DNA of 64,000 nucleotides from Methylococcus geothermalis (GTDB lineage: Bacteria; Pseudomonadota; Gammaproteobacteria; Methylococcales; Methylococcaceae). The translations under genes and the position numbers were made by a program. Shown here piece after piece: positions 48,146 to 57,536 of this stretch. The stretch lies in contig NZ_CP046565.1 of the NCBI RefSeq assembly GCF_012769535.1, forward strand, positions 372,001 to 436,000, in the 5' to 3' direction. Positions within the stretch are counted from its first letter, which is position 1; each line of letters starts with the position of its first letter. The notes under the pieces were generated by a model, which saw only the letters and a program-made list of their open reading frames with translations, searched no databases and was not told the DNA's origin.

Positions 48146-49246
48146 TCAAAGACGCATCGGCATCACGACGAAGCGATGCCTGGCATCGGACAGGTCCTCG
48201 ATCAGACAACTGCCATTGGCGTCGGTAAACGACATCCGCACCGAATCCGAAGCCACCGCGTTGATCGCATCCAGCAGATAAGTGGCATTGAAGCCGACCG
48301 AGAACGGGTCGCCGGACACTTCGGCCGACACTTCGTCCTCCGCCTCCTCATGCTCCGGATTTTGCGCCCTCAACCTGACGGCGCCTTCTCCCACTTCAAG
48401 GCTGACCCCCTTGAATTTCTCATTCGACAGCACGGCGACCCGTGTCAGCGCGCTGCGCAACTCGAAGCGATCGACCACGACGATGCGGGAAGCCGCCTTC
48501 GGGATCACGCGCTCGTAATCCGGGTAACGCCCTTCGACCAGCTTCGCCGCGAAGCTGAATGCAGCGAACGCAACCCTGACGTTGTTTGCGGATATCTGCA
48601 CGCGCGCCGTCTCTTCGACGTGGGCCAGAAGACGCCCCAGCTCGAGAACGCCCTTGCGGGGCATGATGATCTGCCGGGCGACATCTCGAATTCCTTCGAC
48701 GGATTCCTCGAACAATGCCAGCCGGTGGCCGTCAGACGCCACGGTACGGATCCGGCCTTGCCTGATTTCCACGAGCAGGCCATTGAGATAGTAGCGCACA
48801 TCCTGCTGCGCCATGGCGAATGCGGTCTTCTCGATGGCGCGCCGCAAGACCTGGGCCTCGCACCCGAACTCCACCTCTGGATCGCCATGCTCGAAGTTCG
48901 GGTAGTTCTCCGCCGGCAGCGCCCCCAAAGCGAAACGGCTCTTGCCGCATTGGAGCAGCACCCGCTCCGGTTTGACTTCGAAGCCCAGCTCGCTTCCTTC
49001 CGGCAGGAGCCGGCAGATGTCCATCAACTTGCGCGCTGGCACCGTGAAACGCCCGGCCTCGCCGCCGTCGGCGGCCGAGCTGGCGATGAGCTGCACCTCC
49101 AGATCGGTTCCGGTCAACTCCACCCGGCCGGAACCCACCTCGATCAGCACGTTCGCAAGAATCGGCAAGGTTTGGCGCCGCTCGATGACGCCGATGATCT
49201 GTTGCAGCGGCAATAACAAATCTTCCCGCAAGATACGGAACTTCAT
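48146..49246 (-). CDS. dnaN: DNA polymerase III beta subunit (sliding clamp)
   Basis: The ring-shaped processivity clamp, 366 residues, the same as E. coli. The start MKFRILREDLLLPLQQIIGV is canonical. Other signatures are GRVELTGTDLEVQLIA, KLMDICRLLPEG, DGHRLALFEESV and the C-terminal HRFVVMPMRL, the conserved end of the clamp's hydrophobic partner-binding pocket. The open frame upstream overlaps dnaA and is not part of the gene. It lies 29 bases after dnaA. Confidence 0.98.
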   Translation of the reverse strand: MKFRILREDLLLPLQQIIGVIERRQTLPILANVLIEVGSGRVELTGTDLEVQLIASSAADGGEAGRFTVPARKLMDICRLLPEGSELGFEVKPERVLLQCGKSRFALGALPAENYPNFEHGDPEVEFGCEAQVLRRAIEKTAFAMAQQDVRYYLNGLLVEIRQGRIRTVASDGHRLALFEESVEGIRDVARQIIMPRKGVLELGRLLAHVEETARVQISANNVRVAFAAFSFAAKLVEGRYPDYERVIPKAASRIVVVDRFELRSALTRVAVLSNEKFKGVSLEVGEGAVRLRAQNPEHEEAEDEVSAEVSGDPFSVGFNATYLLDAINAVASDSVRMSFTDANGSCLIEDLSDARHRFVVMPMRL

Positions 49247-49275
49247 GGCTTGGCCCTTATCGAAAAAACAGCGCG

Positions 49276-50604
49276 TCAGTTGGACAGGATACGCAGAAGA
49301 TTGGAAAAATCCTCCATGAATCTCGCATCGCTTTCCTTGAGTTCCTGTACTTTCCGGCAGGCATGCAGCACCGTGGTGTGATCCCGCCCGCCGAACATCT
49401 GGCCGATCTCCGGCAGACTGTGGCTCGTCAACTCCTTGGACAAGGCCATGGCAATCTGGCGCGGCCGGGTGAGGGAGCGCGTGCGCTTGTTCGACAACAG
49501 ATCGGCCTGGCGGATCTTGAAATACTCCGCGACGGTCTTCTGAATGTTTTCCACGTTGATCATCCGATCCTGTAACGCGATCAGATCCCGCAATGCCTCC
49601 TTGGCGAACTCCAGCGTAATCGGACGGCCGGTGAATTGCGCATTGGCGAGGACGCGGCGGAGCGCGCCCTCCAGCTCGCGGATATTGGAGCGGATGCGCT
49701 TGCCGATGAAAAAAGCGACCTCCGGCGACAAATCGGTCCCGGACTGCTGCGCCTTGCTCATGAGAATGGCAACCCGGGTTTCCAGATCGGGCGGCTCGAT
49801 GGCCACTGGCAGGCCCCATCCGAACCGGGACTTGAGTCGCTCTTCCAGCCCCTTGATCTCTTTCGGATAACGGTCGCAGGTCAGCACCACCTGGTGCTTG
49901 TTTTCCAGCAGCGTATTGAATGTGTGGAAAAACTCCTCCTGCGAGCGCTCCTTGCCGGCAAAAAACTGGATATCGTCGATCAGGAGGGCATCGACGGTGC
50001 GGTAAAACTCCTTGAAGGCATTGATCGCATTATGCTGCAGCGCCTTGACCATGTCGGAGACGAAGCGCTCCGAATGCAGGTAGACGATGTTGGCGGCCGG
50101 ATTACCGCGGAGAATTTCATTGCCGATGGCGTGCATCAGATGGGTCTTGCCCAAGCCGACGCCGCCATAGATGAACAAAGGATTGTAGGTGCGCCCCACG
50201 CTCTGGGCCACCTGCAATGATGCCGCCTTGGCCAGCTGGTTGGACTTGCCTTCGACGAAATTGCCGAACGTAAAGGCGCTGTTGAGGTTGTTCGGCACCT
50301 GCTTGCGCGCCGGGCCAACCTTCTTGGGTGGATTCGCGGGCCGAACCTGGGCCGCCTCGGCGGAGCGGGAACCGATCTCCAGCACCACGCTGGGAATGGA
50401 TGCCAGGTTCTGTTCGGACACGACTTCCTCGATCTTCCCGATGAAGTGCTGCTTCACCCAGTCGAGAACGAACCGGTTCGGCGCCAGCAGACGCAGCTCG
50501 GATCCTTCCTCTACGGCCTGCAACGGCCTGATCCAAGTATTGAATTGCTGCGGAGGAAGCTCGCCTTCAAGCTTGCTGATGCAGTGACTCCAGAGCATGC
50601 TCAT
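49276..50604 (-). CDS. dnaA: Chromosomal replication initiator DnaA
   Basis: The 442-residue ATPase that unwinds oriC. Domain I begins [25 protein letters not shown]. Domain III has Walker A GGVGLGKT (147-154) and Walker [15 protein letters not shown]. Domain IV ends with the DNA-binding signature [15 protein letters not shown]. It heads the dnaA-dnaN-recF-gyrB operon and is divergent from rpmH. Confidence 0.98.
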   Translation of the reverse strand: MSMLWSHCISKLEGELPPQQFNTWIRPLQAVEEGSELRLLAPNRFVLDWVKQHFIGKIEEVVSEQNLASIPSVVLEIGSRSAEAAQVRPANPPKKVGPARKQVPNNLNSAFTFGNFVEGKSNQLAKAASLQVAQSVGRTYNPLFIYGGVGLGKTHLMHAIGNEILRGNPAANIVYLHSERFVSDMVKALQHNAINAFKEFYRTVDALLIDDIQFFAGKERSQEEFFHTFNTLLENKHQVVLTCDRYPKEIKGLEERLKSRFGWGLPVAIEPPDLETRVAILMSKAQQSGTDLSPEVAFFIGKRIRSNIRELEGALRRVLANAQFTGRPITLEFAKEALRDLIALQDRMINVENIQKTVAEYFKIRQADLLSNKRTRSLTRPRQIAMALSKELTSHSLPEIGQMFGGRDHTTVLHACRKVQELKESDARFMEDFSNLLRILSN

Positions 50605-50768
50605 CGGGGGATATCCTCGGAAACGGGTAGGGGCGGGCTAAACCCGGAAGGGGGAGGATATTCTACCGGAAAATGAACTCGCGCCCAGATTCTTGACGCC
50701 GAACGACCCGCACCATATGATTGCGCTCTTTTTCTTTTTGCCACCCCCGGCACCGAGCAGGACAGATC
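50605..50768. promoter_or_regulatory. Divergent dnaA / rpmH region
   Basis: This 164-base gap must hold the promoters of both operons. A T-rich stretch (about 50728-50740) precedes rpmH. I saw no TTATCCACA-type DnaA boxes here, nor in the 29-base dnaA-dnaN gap, so the replication origin is not evident at this locus. Confidence 0.5.
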
Positions 50769-50903
50769 ATGAAAAGAACGTATCAACCGAGCAAGATCAA
50801 GCGCGTGCGCACCCACGGCTTCCGCGCCCGCATGAAGACCCGCGGCGGTCGCGCCGTCCTCAGCGCCCGCCGCGCGAAAGGGCGCAAAAAGCTTTCGGTC
50901 TGA
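50769..50903 (+). CDS. rpmH: 50S ribosomal protein L34
   Basis: A 44-residue, very basic ribosomal protein, [18 protein letters not shown] through AKGRKKLSV, which is canonical. The ATG follows an AGGACAG site. Its TGA overlaps the rnpA ATG. Confidence 0.98.
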   Translation: MKRTYQPSKIKRVRTHGFRARMKTRGGRAVLSARRAKGRKKLSV

Positions 50904-51289
50904 TGGAACGGCCCGTTCCCGGCCAAGGGTACGGGTTCCCCAGATCCCACCGATTGGTCAGCCCCGTCGAGTTCCGTTCCGTATTCGAGGAGGCCTTCCG
51001 CTCCTCGGACTCATGGCTCACGGTGCTGGCCCGCCCCAACGACCGGGCCCACGCGCGGCTCGGGTTGGCGCTATCCCGGAAACAGATTCGGAAGGCCGTC
51101 GACCGCAACCGGATCAAGCGGCTGGTTCGTGAATCGTTCCGTTGCCGCCAAGCCGAACTCGGCGCCTTCGATTATGTCGTCATGGCCCGCACGCCGGCAA
51201 CCGCCGTGAATTCCGCCGTGCTGCGGCGCGCCCTGGAAAAACATTGGCTCAGATTGACCCGACGATGCAGCGACTCTTCATCGCCTTGA
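50903..51289 (+). CDS. rnpA: Ribonuclease P protein component
   Basis: The 128-residue protein cofactor of RNase P, which trims tRNA 5' ends. It has [31 protein letters not shown] and the RNR box [13 protein letters not shown] that contacts the catalytic RNA. The start overlaps the rpmH stop (TGATG). Confidence 0.95.
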   Translation: MERPVPGQGYGFPRSHRLVSPVEFRSVFEEAFRSSDSWLTVLARPNDRAHARLGLALSRKQIRKAVDRNRIKRLVRESFRCRQAELGAFDYVVMARTPATAVNSAVLRRALEKHWLRLTRRCSDSSSP

Positions 51290-51492
51290 TCCGACTCTAC
51301 CAGTACCTGCTCAGCCCTTGGGTCGGTCACCATTGCCGATTCTTCCCTACATGCTCGAATTATGCCATAGACGCCATCGAGCGCTTTGGCGCGATGCGCG
51401 GAGCATACCTTACAATACGGCGGCTCCTGAAATGCCACCCCTGGCATCATGGCGGCATCGATCCGGTCCCGGAAAAACTTGGAAAACAATAA
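51265..51492 (+). CDS. yidD: Membrane protein insertion efficiency factor YidD
   Basis: A 75-residue protein whose gene overlaps the end of rnpA by 25 bases. [20 protein letters not shown] and [15 protein letters not shown] are the family hallmarks, and the end [13 protein letters not shown] is canonical. It assists YidC-dependent membrane insertion. Confidence 0.95.
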   Translation: MQRLFIALIRLYQYLLSPWVGHHCRFFPTCSNYAIDAIERFGAMRGAYLTIRRLLKCHPWHHGGIDPVPEKLGKQ

Positions 51493-53135
51493 TGGATAAC
51501 CTACGGTTTGTGCTCTTCGTCTTTTTCATATTCCTGAGCTTCCTGCTGTGGCAGCAGTGGCAGATCGACTATGGCCCGAAACCCGAAGCCGTGGCCCAAA
51601 CCGAAAACGCCACCCCCGGCCCGGCGGGCGATCTCCCGCAACGGCCAAGCGAAGACGTGGCCGACGGAGCGGTACGCGCCGAACCCCCGACGCGGGAGGG
51701 CAGCCGACGCATCCAGGTCCGCACCGACGTCATGAGTCTGGAAATCGACACCCGCGGCGGCGATCTTCGCCAGCTCGACCTGCTGAACTACCCTGTCAGC
51801 AAGGACCGGCCGGATCAGCCGGTACGCCTGCTGACCGACCAGGGCGACATCTTCATCGCCCAGAGCGGCTTCATCGGCGCAACGCAGCAGGCTCCCACCC
51901 ATCACAGCGTCTGGCATGCCGAGGCCAGCGAATACCGGCTGCAGGATGGCCAGGACGTCCTGCGCGTCCCCCTCACGTGGACCGACGGCCAAGGCGTCAC
52001 GGTCACCAAGACCTATATCTTCCGGCGCGGCGCCTACCTGATCGATATGGAACAAACCATCGATAACCGCTCGGGCTCTAACTGGTCGGGCCGCCAGTAC
52101 ATGCAGCTTCAGCGCAAGGAACCGACCGGCGCTCAGGAAGACTCGCAATTCATCCGCACCTACACCGGCGGCGTCTTGCATACGGCGGACAAGAGCTACG
52201 AGAAGATCACCTTCAAGGACATGGCGGACGGCAACCTCGACCTCAAATCCCGGCAAGGCTGGATCGCGATGATCCAGCACTACTTTCTCGCGGCATGGAT
52301 TCCGCCCGCCGAGGACGAGTCGACGTTCTACACCAAGGCCTTGGCCGATCGCGTCTTCGTGATCGGCGCCTACTCCCCCGCGACCGACGTCCCGGCCGGG
52401 AGCAGCCAGACCCTCAAGGCCCGATTGTTCGCCGGCCCCAAGCTGCAGCACGTGCTGGAAGGCATCGCGCCCGGCCTCGAACTGACCGCGGACTTCGGGA
52501 TTCTGACCGTCATCGCCAAACCCATCTACTGGCTGCTGGAGAAGTTCCACAGCTATTTCAACAACTGGGGCTGGGCCATCATCTTCGTGACCTTGGTCAT
52601 CAAGGCGCTGTTCTTCAAGCTCTCCGAAGCCAGCTACCGCTCCATGGCCAACATGCGAAAGCTGCAACCCAAGCTGGTGGAGCTGAAAGAGCGCTACGGC
52701 GAGGACCGCCAGCGCTACAACCAGGCCATGATGGAGCTGTACCGCAAAGAGAAGGTCAACCCGCTCGGCGGCTGTCTCCCGATCCTGGTGCAGATCCCGG
52801 TATTCATCTCACTGTACTGGGTGCTGGTCGAAAGCGTGGATCTGCGCCAGGCGCCGTTCCTGCTCTGGCTGAACGACCTCTCCTCCAAAGACCCGTACTT
52901 CGTCCTGCCGCTGATCATGGGCGTGTCCATGTTCATCCAGCAGCGCCTGAATCCGCCACCGACCGATCCGATCCAGGCCCGTGTGATGCAGTTCTTCCCG
53001 CTGATCTTCACGGTATTCTTCCTGTTCTTCCCGTCGGGTCTGGTGCTGTACTGGGTGGTCAACAACATTCTGTCGATCATGCAGCAGTGGTATATCACCC
53101 GCCAGATCGAGAAACCGTCTGCGGCCAGGGCCTGA
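51492..53135 (+). CDS. yidC: Membrane protein insertase YidC
   Basis: A 547-residue inner-membrane insertase. The N-terminal span is RFVLFVFFIFLSFLLWQQW. A large periplasmic beta domain follows, and then the conserved five-span core with EKFHSYFNNWGWAIIFVTLV, the hydrophilic-groove region KALFFKLSEASYRSMANMRK, PLGGCLPILVQIPVFISLYW and FFLFFPSGLVLYWVVNN. The ATG overlaps the yidD TAA. Confidence 0.97.
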   Translation: MDNLRFVLFVFFIFLSFLLWQQWQIDYGPKPEAVAQTENATPGPAGDLPQRPSEDVADGAVRAEPPTREGSRRIQVRTDVMSLEIDTRGGDLRQLDLLNYPVSKDRPDQPVRLLTDQGDIFIAQSGFIGATQQAPTHHSVWHAEASEYRLQDGQDVLRVPLTWTDGQGVTVTKTYIFRRGAYLIDMEQTIDNRSGSNWSGRQYMQLQRKEPTGAQEDSQFIRTYTGGVLHTADKSYEKITFKDMADGNLDLKSRQGWIAMIQHYFLAAWIPPAEDESTFYTKALADRVFVIGAYSPATDVPAGSSQTLKARLFAGPKLQHVLEGIAPGLELTADFGILTVIAKPIYWLLEKFHSYFNNWGWAIIFVTLVIKALFFKLSEASYRSMANMRKLQPKLVELKERYGEDRQRYNQAMMELYRKEKVNPLGGCLPILVQIPVFISLYWVLVESVDLRQAPFLLWLNDLSSKDPYFVLPLIMGVSMFIQQRLNPPPTDPIQARVMQFFPLIFTVFFLFFPSGLVLYWVVNNILSIMQQWYITRQIEKPSAARA

Positions 53136-53149
53136 TCTTTGACTCAGCG

Positions 53150-54496
53150 ATGGTCGCTCCCGAACGCGACGCCATCGCCGCGATCGCCACGCCGCCGGGT
53201 AAGGGCGGCGTCGGCATCGTCCGAATCTCCGGCGCAGAGCTCGGCCCGATCCTAAGCGCCATGCTCCACCGCCCGCCGCGTCCGCGTTGCGCCGAATTTC
53301 GCCGCTTCCTCGACGCCGACGGCGGCACCATCGACAGCGGTATCGCGCTGTATTTTCCAGCCCCCCGCTCATTCACCGGCGAAAACGTCCTCGAACTGCA
53401 CGGCCACGGCGGCCCGGTGATTCTGGATCTCTTGCTGAGGCGCGCGCTGCAACTGGGATGCCGGCTCGCCCGTCCGGGAGAGTTTTCCGAACGTGCCTAC
53501 CTGAACGGCAAGCTGGATCTTGCCCAAGCCGAAGCCATCGCCGACCTGATCGACAGCAGTACGACCGAAGCCGCGCGTGCCGCCCAGCGCTCCCTGCAGG
53601 GCGAATTTTCCGCCCATATCCACCGTCTGCTGGAGCGCCTGATCCAGCTGCGCACCCATGTCGAGGCCGCCATCGACTTCAGCGACGAAGACATCGATTG
53701 GCTGGAGGACACCGCCATCGGCTGCGGTCTCGCCGAATCGCTGGACGACCTCCAGGCCATCGAACGCAAGGCACACCAAGGCGCGTTGCTACGTGAAGGG
53801 CTCACGGCAGTGATCGCAGGGCGGCCCAATGCCGGCAAATCGAGCCTGCTCAACGCACTGTCCGGACGCGACTCGGCGATCGTGACCGAGATTCCGGGCA
53901 CCACCCGCGACATCCTGCGCGAATCGCTCCAGGTCGGCGGCCTCCCCTTGCATGTCATCGACACCGCCGGCCTCCGCGACAGCGAGGACCCGATCGAACG
54001 CGAAGGCATCCGGCGCGCGCATGAAGCGCTCGACAACGCCGACTGCATTCTGCTGGTCATCGACGCCCGTCACCCCGAGGCCAGCGACGAACTGCTGACC
54101 GGCCTGCCGGAGGCTATCCCGATCATCAGGATATTCAACAAGATAGACCTGACAGGCGACCAGGCTTCCCTCGTCACCTCCCAAGACACCACCACCGTCC
54201 ATCTCTCCGCCCAAACCGGAGAAGGTATCGACCTGCTGAGGCAGGAACTCGCCCGCCGCGCGGGGTACGAAAGAGGAACCGAAGGCCTATTCAGCGCCCG
54301 CCGCAGGCACCTGGACGCGATCCAACGAGCCCATGCAGCCTTGGTCAACGCTCGCCTTTACCTGGGGACGAAAACTGCCGAACTCATGGCCGAGGAACTT
54401 CATGCCGCTCAAAAAGCCCTCGGCGAGATCACCGGCGAATTCACCAATGAGGACCTGCTGAGCCGGATATTCGCCAGTTTCTGCATCGGAAAATAA
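53150..54496 (+). CDS. mnmE: tRNA modification GTPase MnmE
   Basis: With MnmG it installs cmnm5 groups on the wobble uridine of several tRNAs. The 448-residue product has the tetrahydrofolate-binding N-terminal domain (AIATPPGKGGVGIVRISG), an inserted G domain with GRPNAGKSSLLNALSG, the TTRD motif in EIPGTTRDIL, DTAG and NKID, and the C-terminal CIGK with its catalytic Cys. It is the last gene of the rpmH-mnmE cluster and is followed by a terminator. Confidence 0.97.
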   Translation: MVAPERDAIAAIATPPGKGGVGIVRISGAELGPILSAMLHRPPRPRCAEFRRFLDADGGTIDSGIALYFPAPRSFTGENVLELHGHGGPVILDLLLRRALQLGCRLARPGEFSERAYLNGKLDLAQAEAIADLIDSSTTEAARAAQRSLQGEFSAHIHRLLERLIQLRTHVEAAIDFSDEDIDWLEDTAIGCGLAESLDDLQAIERKAHQGALLREGLTAVIAGRPNAGKSSLLNALSGRDSAIVTEIPGTTRDILRESLQVGGLPLHVIDTAGLRDSEDPIEREGIRRAHEALDNADCILLVIDARHPEASDELLTGLPEAIPIIRIFNKIDLTGDQASLVTSQDTTTVHLSAQTGEGIDLLRQELARRAGYERGTEGLFSARRRHLDAIQRAHAALVNARLYLGTKTAELMAEELHAAQKALGEITGEFTNEDLLSRIFASFCIGK

Positions 54497-54540
54497 CAAG
54501 CCTTCCGACCTGTTCCGCACGATACCGATAACCCATTGAG

Positions 54541-54565
54541 AGCCCGCGAAAATGCGGGCTTTTTG
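54541..54565 (+). terminator. Rho-independent terminator after mnmE
   Basis: AGCCCGC-GAAAAT-GCGGGCT followed by TTTTTG, 45 bases beyond the mnmE stop. It marks the boundary between the core genome and the accessory segment. Confidence 0.92.
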
Positions 54566-54605
54566 TTCCATTGTCGGTTTGTGTGTTCCGCGTAAATCCG
54601 CTTAA

Positions 54606-54899
54606 ATGCGTACCCATAGGTGCGCCCATGATGGAAAGCGGTGCTCCCGTGACGAGGCGGCGGTGTGCCCTGACCCTAAACCTGCTGGCAAGGCTTACCA
54701 GTCCGCCGACGGGGGCGGACTGTTCGTGGAAGTCATGCCGGGCGGCGCAAAGGTGTGGCGGTTTCGCTACCGGTTGGGTGGGCGCGGCAGCAAGCAGGAA
54801 AAGGTCACGCTGGGCAACTATCCCACTGACCTGGCGCCGGTCTACGTCCTCAATCAAGCCGGGCACGAAGTACATGCCCGCACAACCCGGCCTGGTTGA
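54606..54899 (+). pseudogene. Remnant of a P4-type (DUF4102) integrase N-terminus
   Basis: The frame contains GKAYQSADGGGLFVEVMPGG and KVWRFRYRLGGRGSKQEKVT then LGNYP, the N-terminal arm-binding domain of P4-like tyrosine integrases. The normal start (a basic helix with a DxxxRxAKP pattern) is broken up, and after LGNYPTDLAP the sequence diverges and stops. No catalytic domain remains. It marks the edge of a decayed island beside mnmE. Confidence 0.72.
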
Positions 54900-54957
54900 T
54901 CCTGTCCAACCACCCCGCCCGCTCCGGCGGGCTGGGGTTCTTGATAGCGAGGCGAGC

Positions 54958-55077
54958 ATGAAGACGGAACTTATTGAGGCTATCAGGCTGCTCAAACAAT
55001 CCAAGCAGTTCGACCAGGCGGCGCGACGGGGGCTGGCTTGGGCGGCGGGCTGGGATCGGGGCTGGCCAGCGGAATGA
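54958..55077 (+). pseudogene. Short open frame, probably a gene fragment
   Basis: Thirty-nine codons starting MKTELIEAIRLLKQSKQFDQ then AARRGLAWAAGWD. The first half looks like a genuine helical protein N-terminus and has GAGGCGAG upstream, but the frame ends abruptly. Probably a truncated island gene. Confidence 0.35.
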
Positions 55078-55124
55078 GGTGACCCTCGCGCTCGCGGTAC
55101 TCGCCCAGCGAATGGCGGTTGGGG

Positions 55125-55153
55125 TGGCGGATCGCCTTCGGCATCCGCCCTAC
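55125..55153. repeat. REP-like hairpin
   Basis: GGCGGAT...ATCCGCC arms with an inner GCC-TTC-GGC and a final CTAC. It is related to the REP-like arms at 18.2 kb and 20.0 kb. Confidence 0.6.
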
Positions 55154-55157
55154 TTGC

Positions 55158-55442
55158 TCATGCGGCTGTACGCTGGATGTTGGGGGCGGGACGCTGGCGG
55201 GCTTGCCAGAGGTCGTAGTCGGACTGCATGCGAAGCCAGGTTTCGGCGGTGGGGCCGCTGATCCAGGCTTCCAGCCGTAGTGCCATGCCGGCGGAAATCG
55301 CGGCCTTGCCGTGCAGGATTCGGGACAGGGCGACGCGCGATACGCCGAGCTGCCGCGCGGCTTCGGTGACGCTCAAGTCCAGTTCGGGGAGCACGTCTTC
55401 TTTCAGGATGGCCCCAGGGTGGGGCGGGTTGTGCATCGTCAT
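55158..55442 (-). CDS. higA: HigA-type antitoxin (XRE helix-turn-helix)
   Basis: A 94-residue antitoxin, [20 protein letters not shown] then [20 protein letters not shown] and [10 protein letters not shown]; this is the standard HigA addiction-module HTH. It neutralises HigB and represses the operon. It starts 13 bases after the toxin gene. Toxin-before-antitoxin order is typical of higBA. Confidence 0.92.
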   Translation of the reverse strand: MTMHNPPHPGAILKEDVLPELDLSVTEAARQLGVSRVALSRILHGKAAISAGMALRLEAWISGPTAETWLRMQSDYDLWQARQRPAPNIQRTAA

Positions 55443-55455
55443 GGTGGTGCCTTGC

Positions 55456-55734
55456 TCAGTGATAGTCCTGGTAGTCGACCAGAACGGCGTCTTCGCCTTC
55501 AAAGCCAAACGTCAGACGCCAGTTTCCGGAGACCTTGACGGCCCACAGACCGGTTCTGTTGCCCTTGAGGGGGTGCAGCCGCCAGCCGGGGAGGTTCATT
55601 TCGTCAGACGTCCTCGCGGCGTTCAATACCGCCAGTTGGCGGCCCAGCTTGTCCGCATGGTCCGCCTGAATGCCGGTTTTGGCTCCTGACTCGAAGAAGG
55701 CTTGAAGCCCCTTGTGCCGGAAGCTCTTGATCAT
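55456..55734 (-). CDS. higB: HigB-type toxin (RelE-like mRNA interferase)
   Basis: A 92-residue RelE-superfamily toxin: [37 protein letters not shown], then [20 protein letters not shown] and [20 protein letters not shown]. The conserved HPLKG and the Arg of NWRLTF match ribosome-dependent mRNA cutters of the HigB group. It is full length and looks intact. Confidence 0.93.
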   Translation of the reverse strand: MIKSFRHKGLQAFFESGAKTGIQADHADKLGRQLAVLNAARTSDEMNLPGWRLHPLKGNRTGLWAVKVSGNWRLTFGFEGEDAVLVDYQDYH

Positions 55735-55865
55735 GGTATGACTGTATAGTGAGGCGATACATTCCGCAATAACGCGGGAGAGGCGGCCCGTCCGCGCGGC
55801 AGGCCCGCAAGCCGGGTGCATAAGTTCAGAAACATTTGGCAATCCTCTGAGTGTGGAGGAGCGTC

Positions 55866-56024
55866 ATGCAAGTCAAGCACATCGGATACGGCATCCGGGG
55901 GTTTTACCGGATAGCTGCTTGGGGACAACTTTGGGGGATGATCCCGAAAGATGCCCAACGACGTTTTGACATCCTCACGTTCTGGGACAAGCACGGGCTA
56001 GCAGCCACACGCGAGGCCGGCTTC
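55866..56024 (+). pseudogene. Truncated IS481-like orphan integrase
   Basis: Starts MQVKHIGYGIRGFYRIAAWG with a good GGAGG site and continues through RFDILTFWDKHGLAATREA, the conserved N-terminal helix-turn-helix of a family of IS481-like integrase genes. The match ends right after TREA and the catalytic rve domain is missing, replaced by unrelated sequence. Confidence 0.65.
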
Positions 56025-56236
56025 AATCCGGCGGCGCTGGCCGCAAAGTGCTGCGCACCATGCGCCAGTCGACGGCGCTTTTTTGTGTCCGTCGATGCTC
56101 TACGGCGGGCGGTGCGGGGCACGGTACGTCCGTGGCCGGTTCCTTGGTGCCGGTTTTCCACCCTCGCATCGTCCGTCACCCTTGCGGCGTGACAACCGCT
56201 GGTGACGGTTCCCAAGCAACCCAAGGAGCCAACACC
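56025..56236. other. Non-coding leader of the RepA remnant
   Basis: About 210 bases without a believable gene. It carries GTGCTGCGCACC-type and GTCGACGG / CCGTCGAT inverted motifs, and ends in AAGGAG before the ATG at 56237. It resembles leaders of P4-like island replication genes, which is an impression rather than a match. Confidence 0.3.
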
Positions 56237-56742
56237 ATGACATCCTTTACCAAGGGCGCGGTTCGACTGCGGTCGGCGAGCCCTGTCGAGCCGCGCTCAC
56301 CGGACACGCCAGTGACGGCTCCGTCTTCGCCGGTGACGCGGTGTGGCCGGGTGACGCTGGGGGTGAACCTGTTGCAGGGCGCCAGCGTGCAGCCTGAGCC
56401 GGTCCGCTGGCTGTGGCCGGGCTGGCTGGCGAAAGGCAAGCTGCACGTCATCGCCGGGCAGCGTGCTGATCTGGTCCGGCGAGGACGACGTGAGGGACAC
56501 CCTGATGCCTCGCCTTGGTTCGACTACGCTCACCAACCATGCTGGGCATCTCGCACTTCTCCAAGGGGTCGGCGGGCCGTGATCCGCTGGAGCGGGTGAC
56601 CGGCTCACTGGCGTTCGGGGCGCTGGCCCGGATCGTGTTCGCGGCCTTCAAGCGGTCGGAGGAGGACGGCGGCGGGCGCTGCCTGGCGCGGGTGAAGTCG
56701 AACCTCGGGCCGGACGAGGGCGGCTGGGTCTGGTCGCTGTGA
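56237..56742 (+). pseudogene. Decayed RepA-like AAA helicase gene
   Basis: Three pieces of one ancestral gene. First, from the ATG at 56237, VQPEPVRWLWPGWLAKGKLH then VIAG, where a Walker A loop should follow. The frame then shifts and VLIWSGEDDVRDTLMPRL appears, the segment that normally lies beyond Walker A. Last, MLGISHFSKGSAGRDPLERV then TGSLAFGALARIVF and ARVKSNLGPDEGG. The Walker A region and a central part are deleted, so the product cannot be functional. This primase/helicase type is common in P4-like islands and plasmids. Confidence 0.72.
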
Positions 56743-56750
56743 TACGAAGA

Positions 56751-57146
56751 TCAGCGCCCGATGGAATAGCCTGGGGCGCTGATGTCGGGTACGTTGGTGC
56801 CTGGGTAGGTGCGGTACAGGATGGCACCGCCGCCTAAGTTGGGCTTCAGGACATAGCCCGGCGGCCCGTAATCCGGAACGGAGGTGCCTGGGTAGGTCGG
56901 GTGAATGCTGATGGGTGGCGCCAGCAATGGCTGGATGCGCTGGCGTGACCGTTCAGAGATGTCGTTCAACTGCTTGATATAGTCACGAGAGATGGCTTCG
57001 CCTCTCGCTCTGTACTCTTCAAGCATTTGTCCGTGGTCATCGAATTTGTCCAAAAACTCGCCGGCGCAGGCCGGTTGAGAGGGGTCGAGCGTGAATGCCA
57101 GCGTCAGGAACAATCCGCCAAGAAAGTTTTGTGCGTGGTGGCTCAT
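56751..57146 (-). CDS. Exported protein with YPGTxVPD repeats, unknown function
   Basis: A 131-residue protein: signal peptide (NFLGGLFLTLAFTLDPSQPACAG region), a charged helical segment (DKFDDHGQMLEEYRARGEAI), then a Pro/Gly-rich tail with two near-identical blocks, TYPGTSVPDYGPPGYVLKP and TYPGTNVPDISAPGYSIGR. No family recognised. It is the best-preserved cargo-like gene of the island apart from higBA. Confidence 0.6.
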   Translation of the reverse strand: MSHHAQNFLGGLFLTLAFTLDPSQPACAGEFLDKFDDHGQMLEEYRARGEAISRDYIKQLNDISERSRQRIQPLLAPPISIHPTYPGTSVPDYGPPGYVLKPNLGGGAILYRTYPGTNVPDISAPGYSIGR

Positions 57147-57205
57147 GATACAGTCCTCATTCTTCTCCTCCTTACTCACAACACCCACCTTGCGAGTGGC
57201 GTCTT

Positions 57206-57439
57206 GTGGGCTGGGATGGCCGGATTGCGGTCGATCCGAAGGCGATCGCCAGACAAGACGGGGCGCGTGTCATCGCTGATGGTGACCTCGCCGCGCATGG
57301 ATTATCCGGCATATTCGACATTGAAGACGATATTCCTACAACAGTGGACATGGACGCTGGCCGACTGAAGCGAGCCTCCCGCAACCGCTGGCGGGAGGCA
57401 ATCGAACGGCTTGCCTATCGCGAAGCGAGTACGGAATGA
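57206..57439 (+). CDS. Hypothetical protein, possibly truncated at the N-terminus
   Basis: Seventy-seven codons from a GTG: GWDGRIAVDPKAIARQDGAR then VIADGDLAAHGLSGIFDIED and RLKRASRNRWREAIERLAY. The composition is convincingly protein-like. The abrupt start suggests that an N-terminal part was lost or frameshifted. Function unknown. Confidence 0.45.
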   Translation: MGWDGRIAVDPKAIARQDGARVIADGDLAAHGLSGIFDIEDDIPTTVDMDAGRLKRASRNRWREAIERLAYREASTE

Positions 57440-57536
57440 TTGGCTGAGGGCACGCCACTCGCAGGGCGAGTACTGCGGGCAGCCCGCGCCTTCCAGCCGC
57501 CACGCCGCGCCAGATCACCGTCTTCGATGACGACGT

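Noticed and set aside
54566-54610. Search for a tRNA or attachment site at the mnmE-island junction
   Set aside because: No cloverleaf or tRNA 3' end was visible; the island edge is marked only by the terminator and the integrase remnant.
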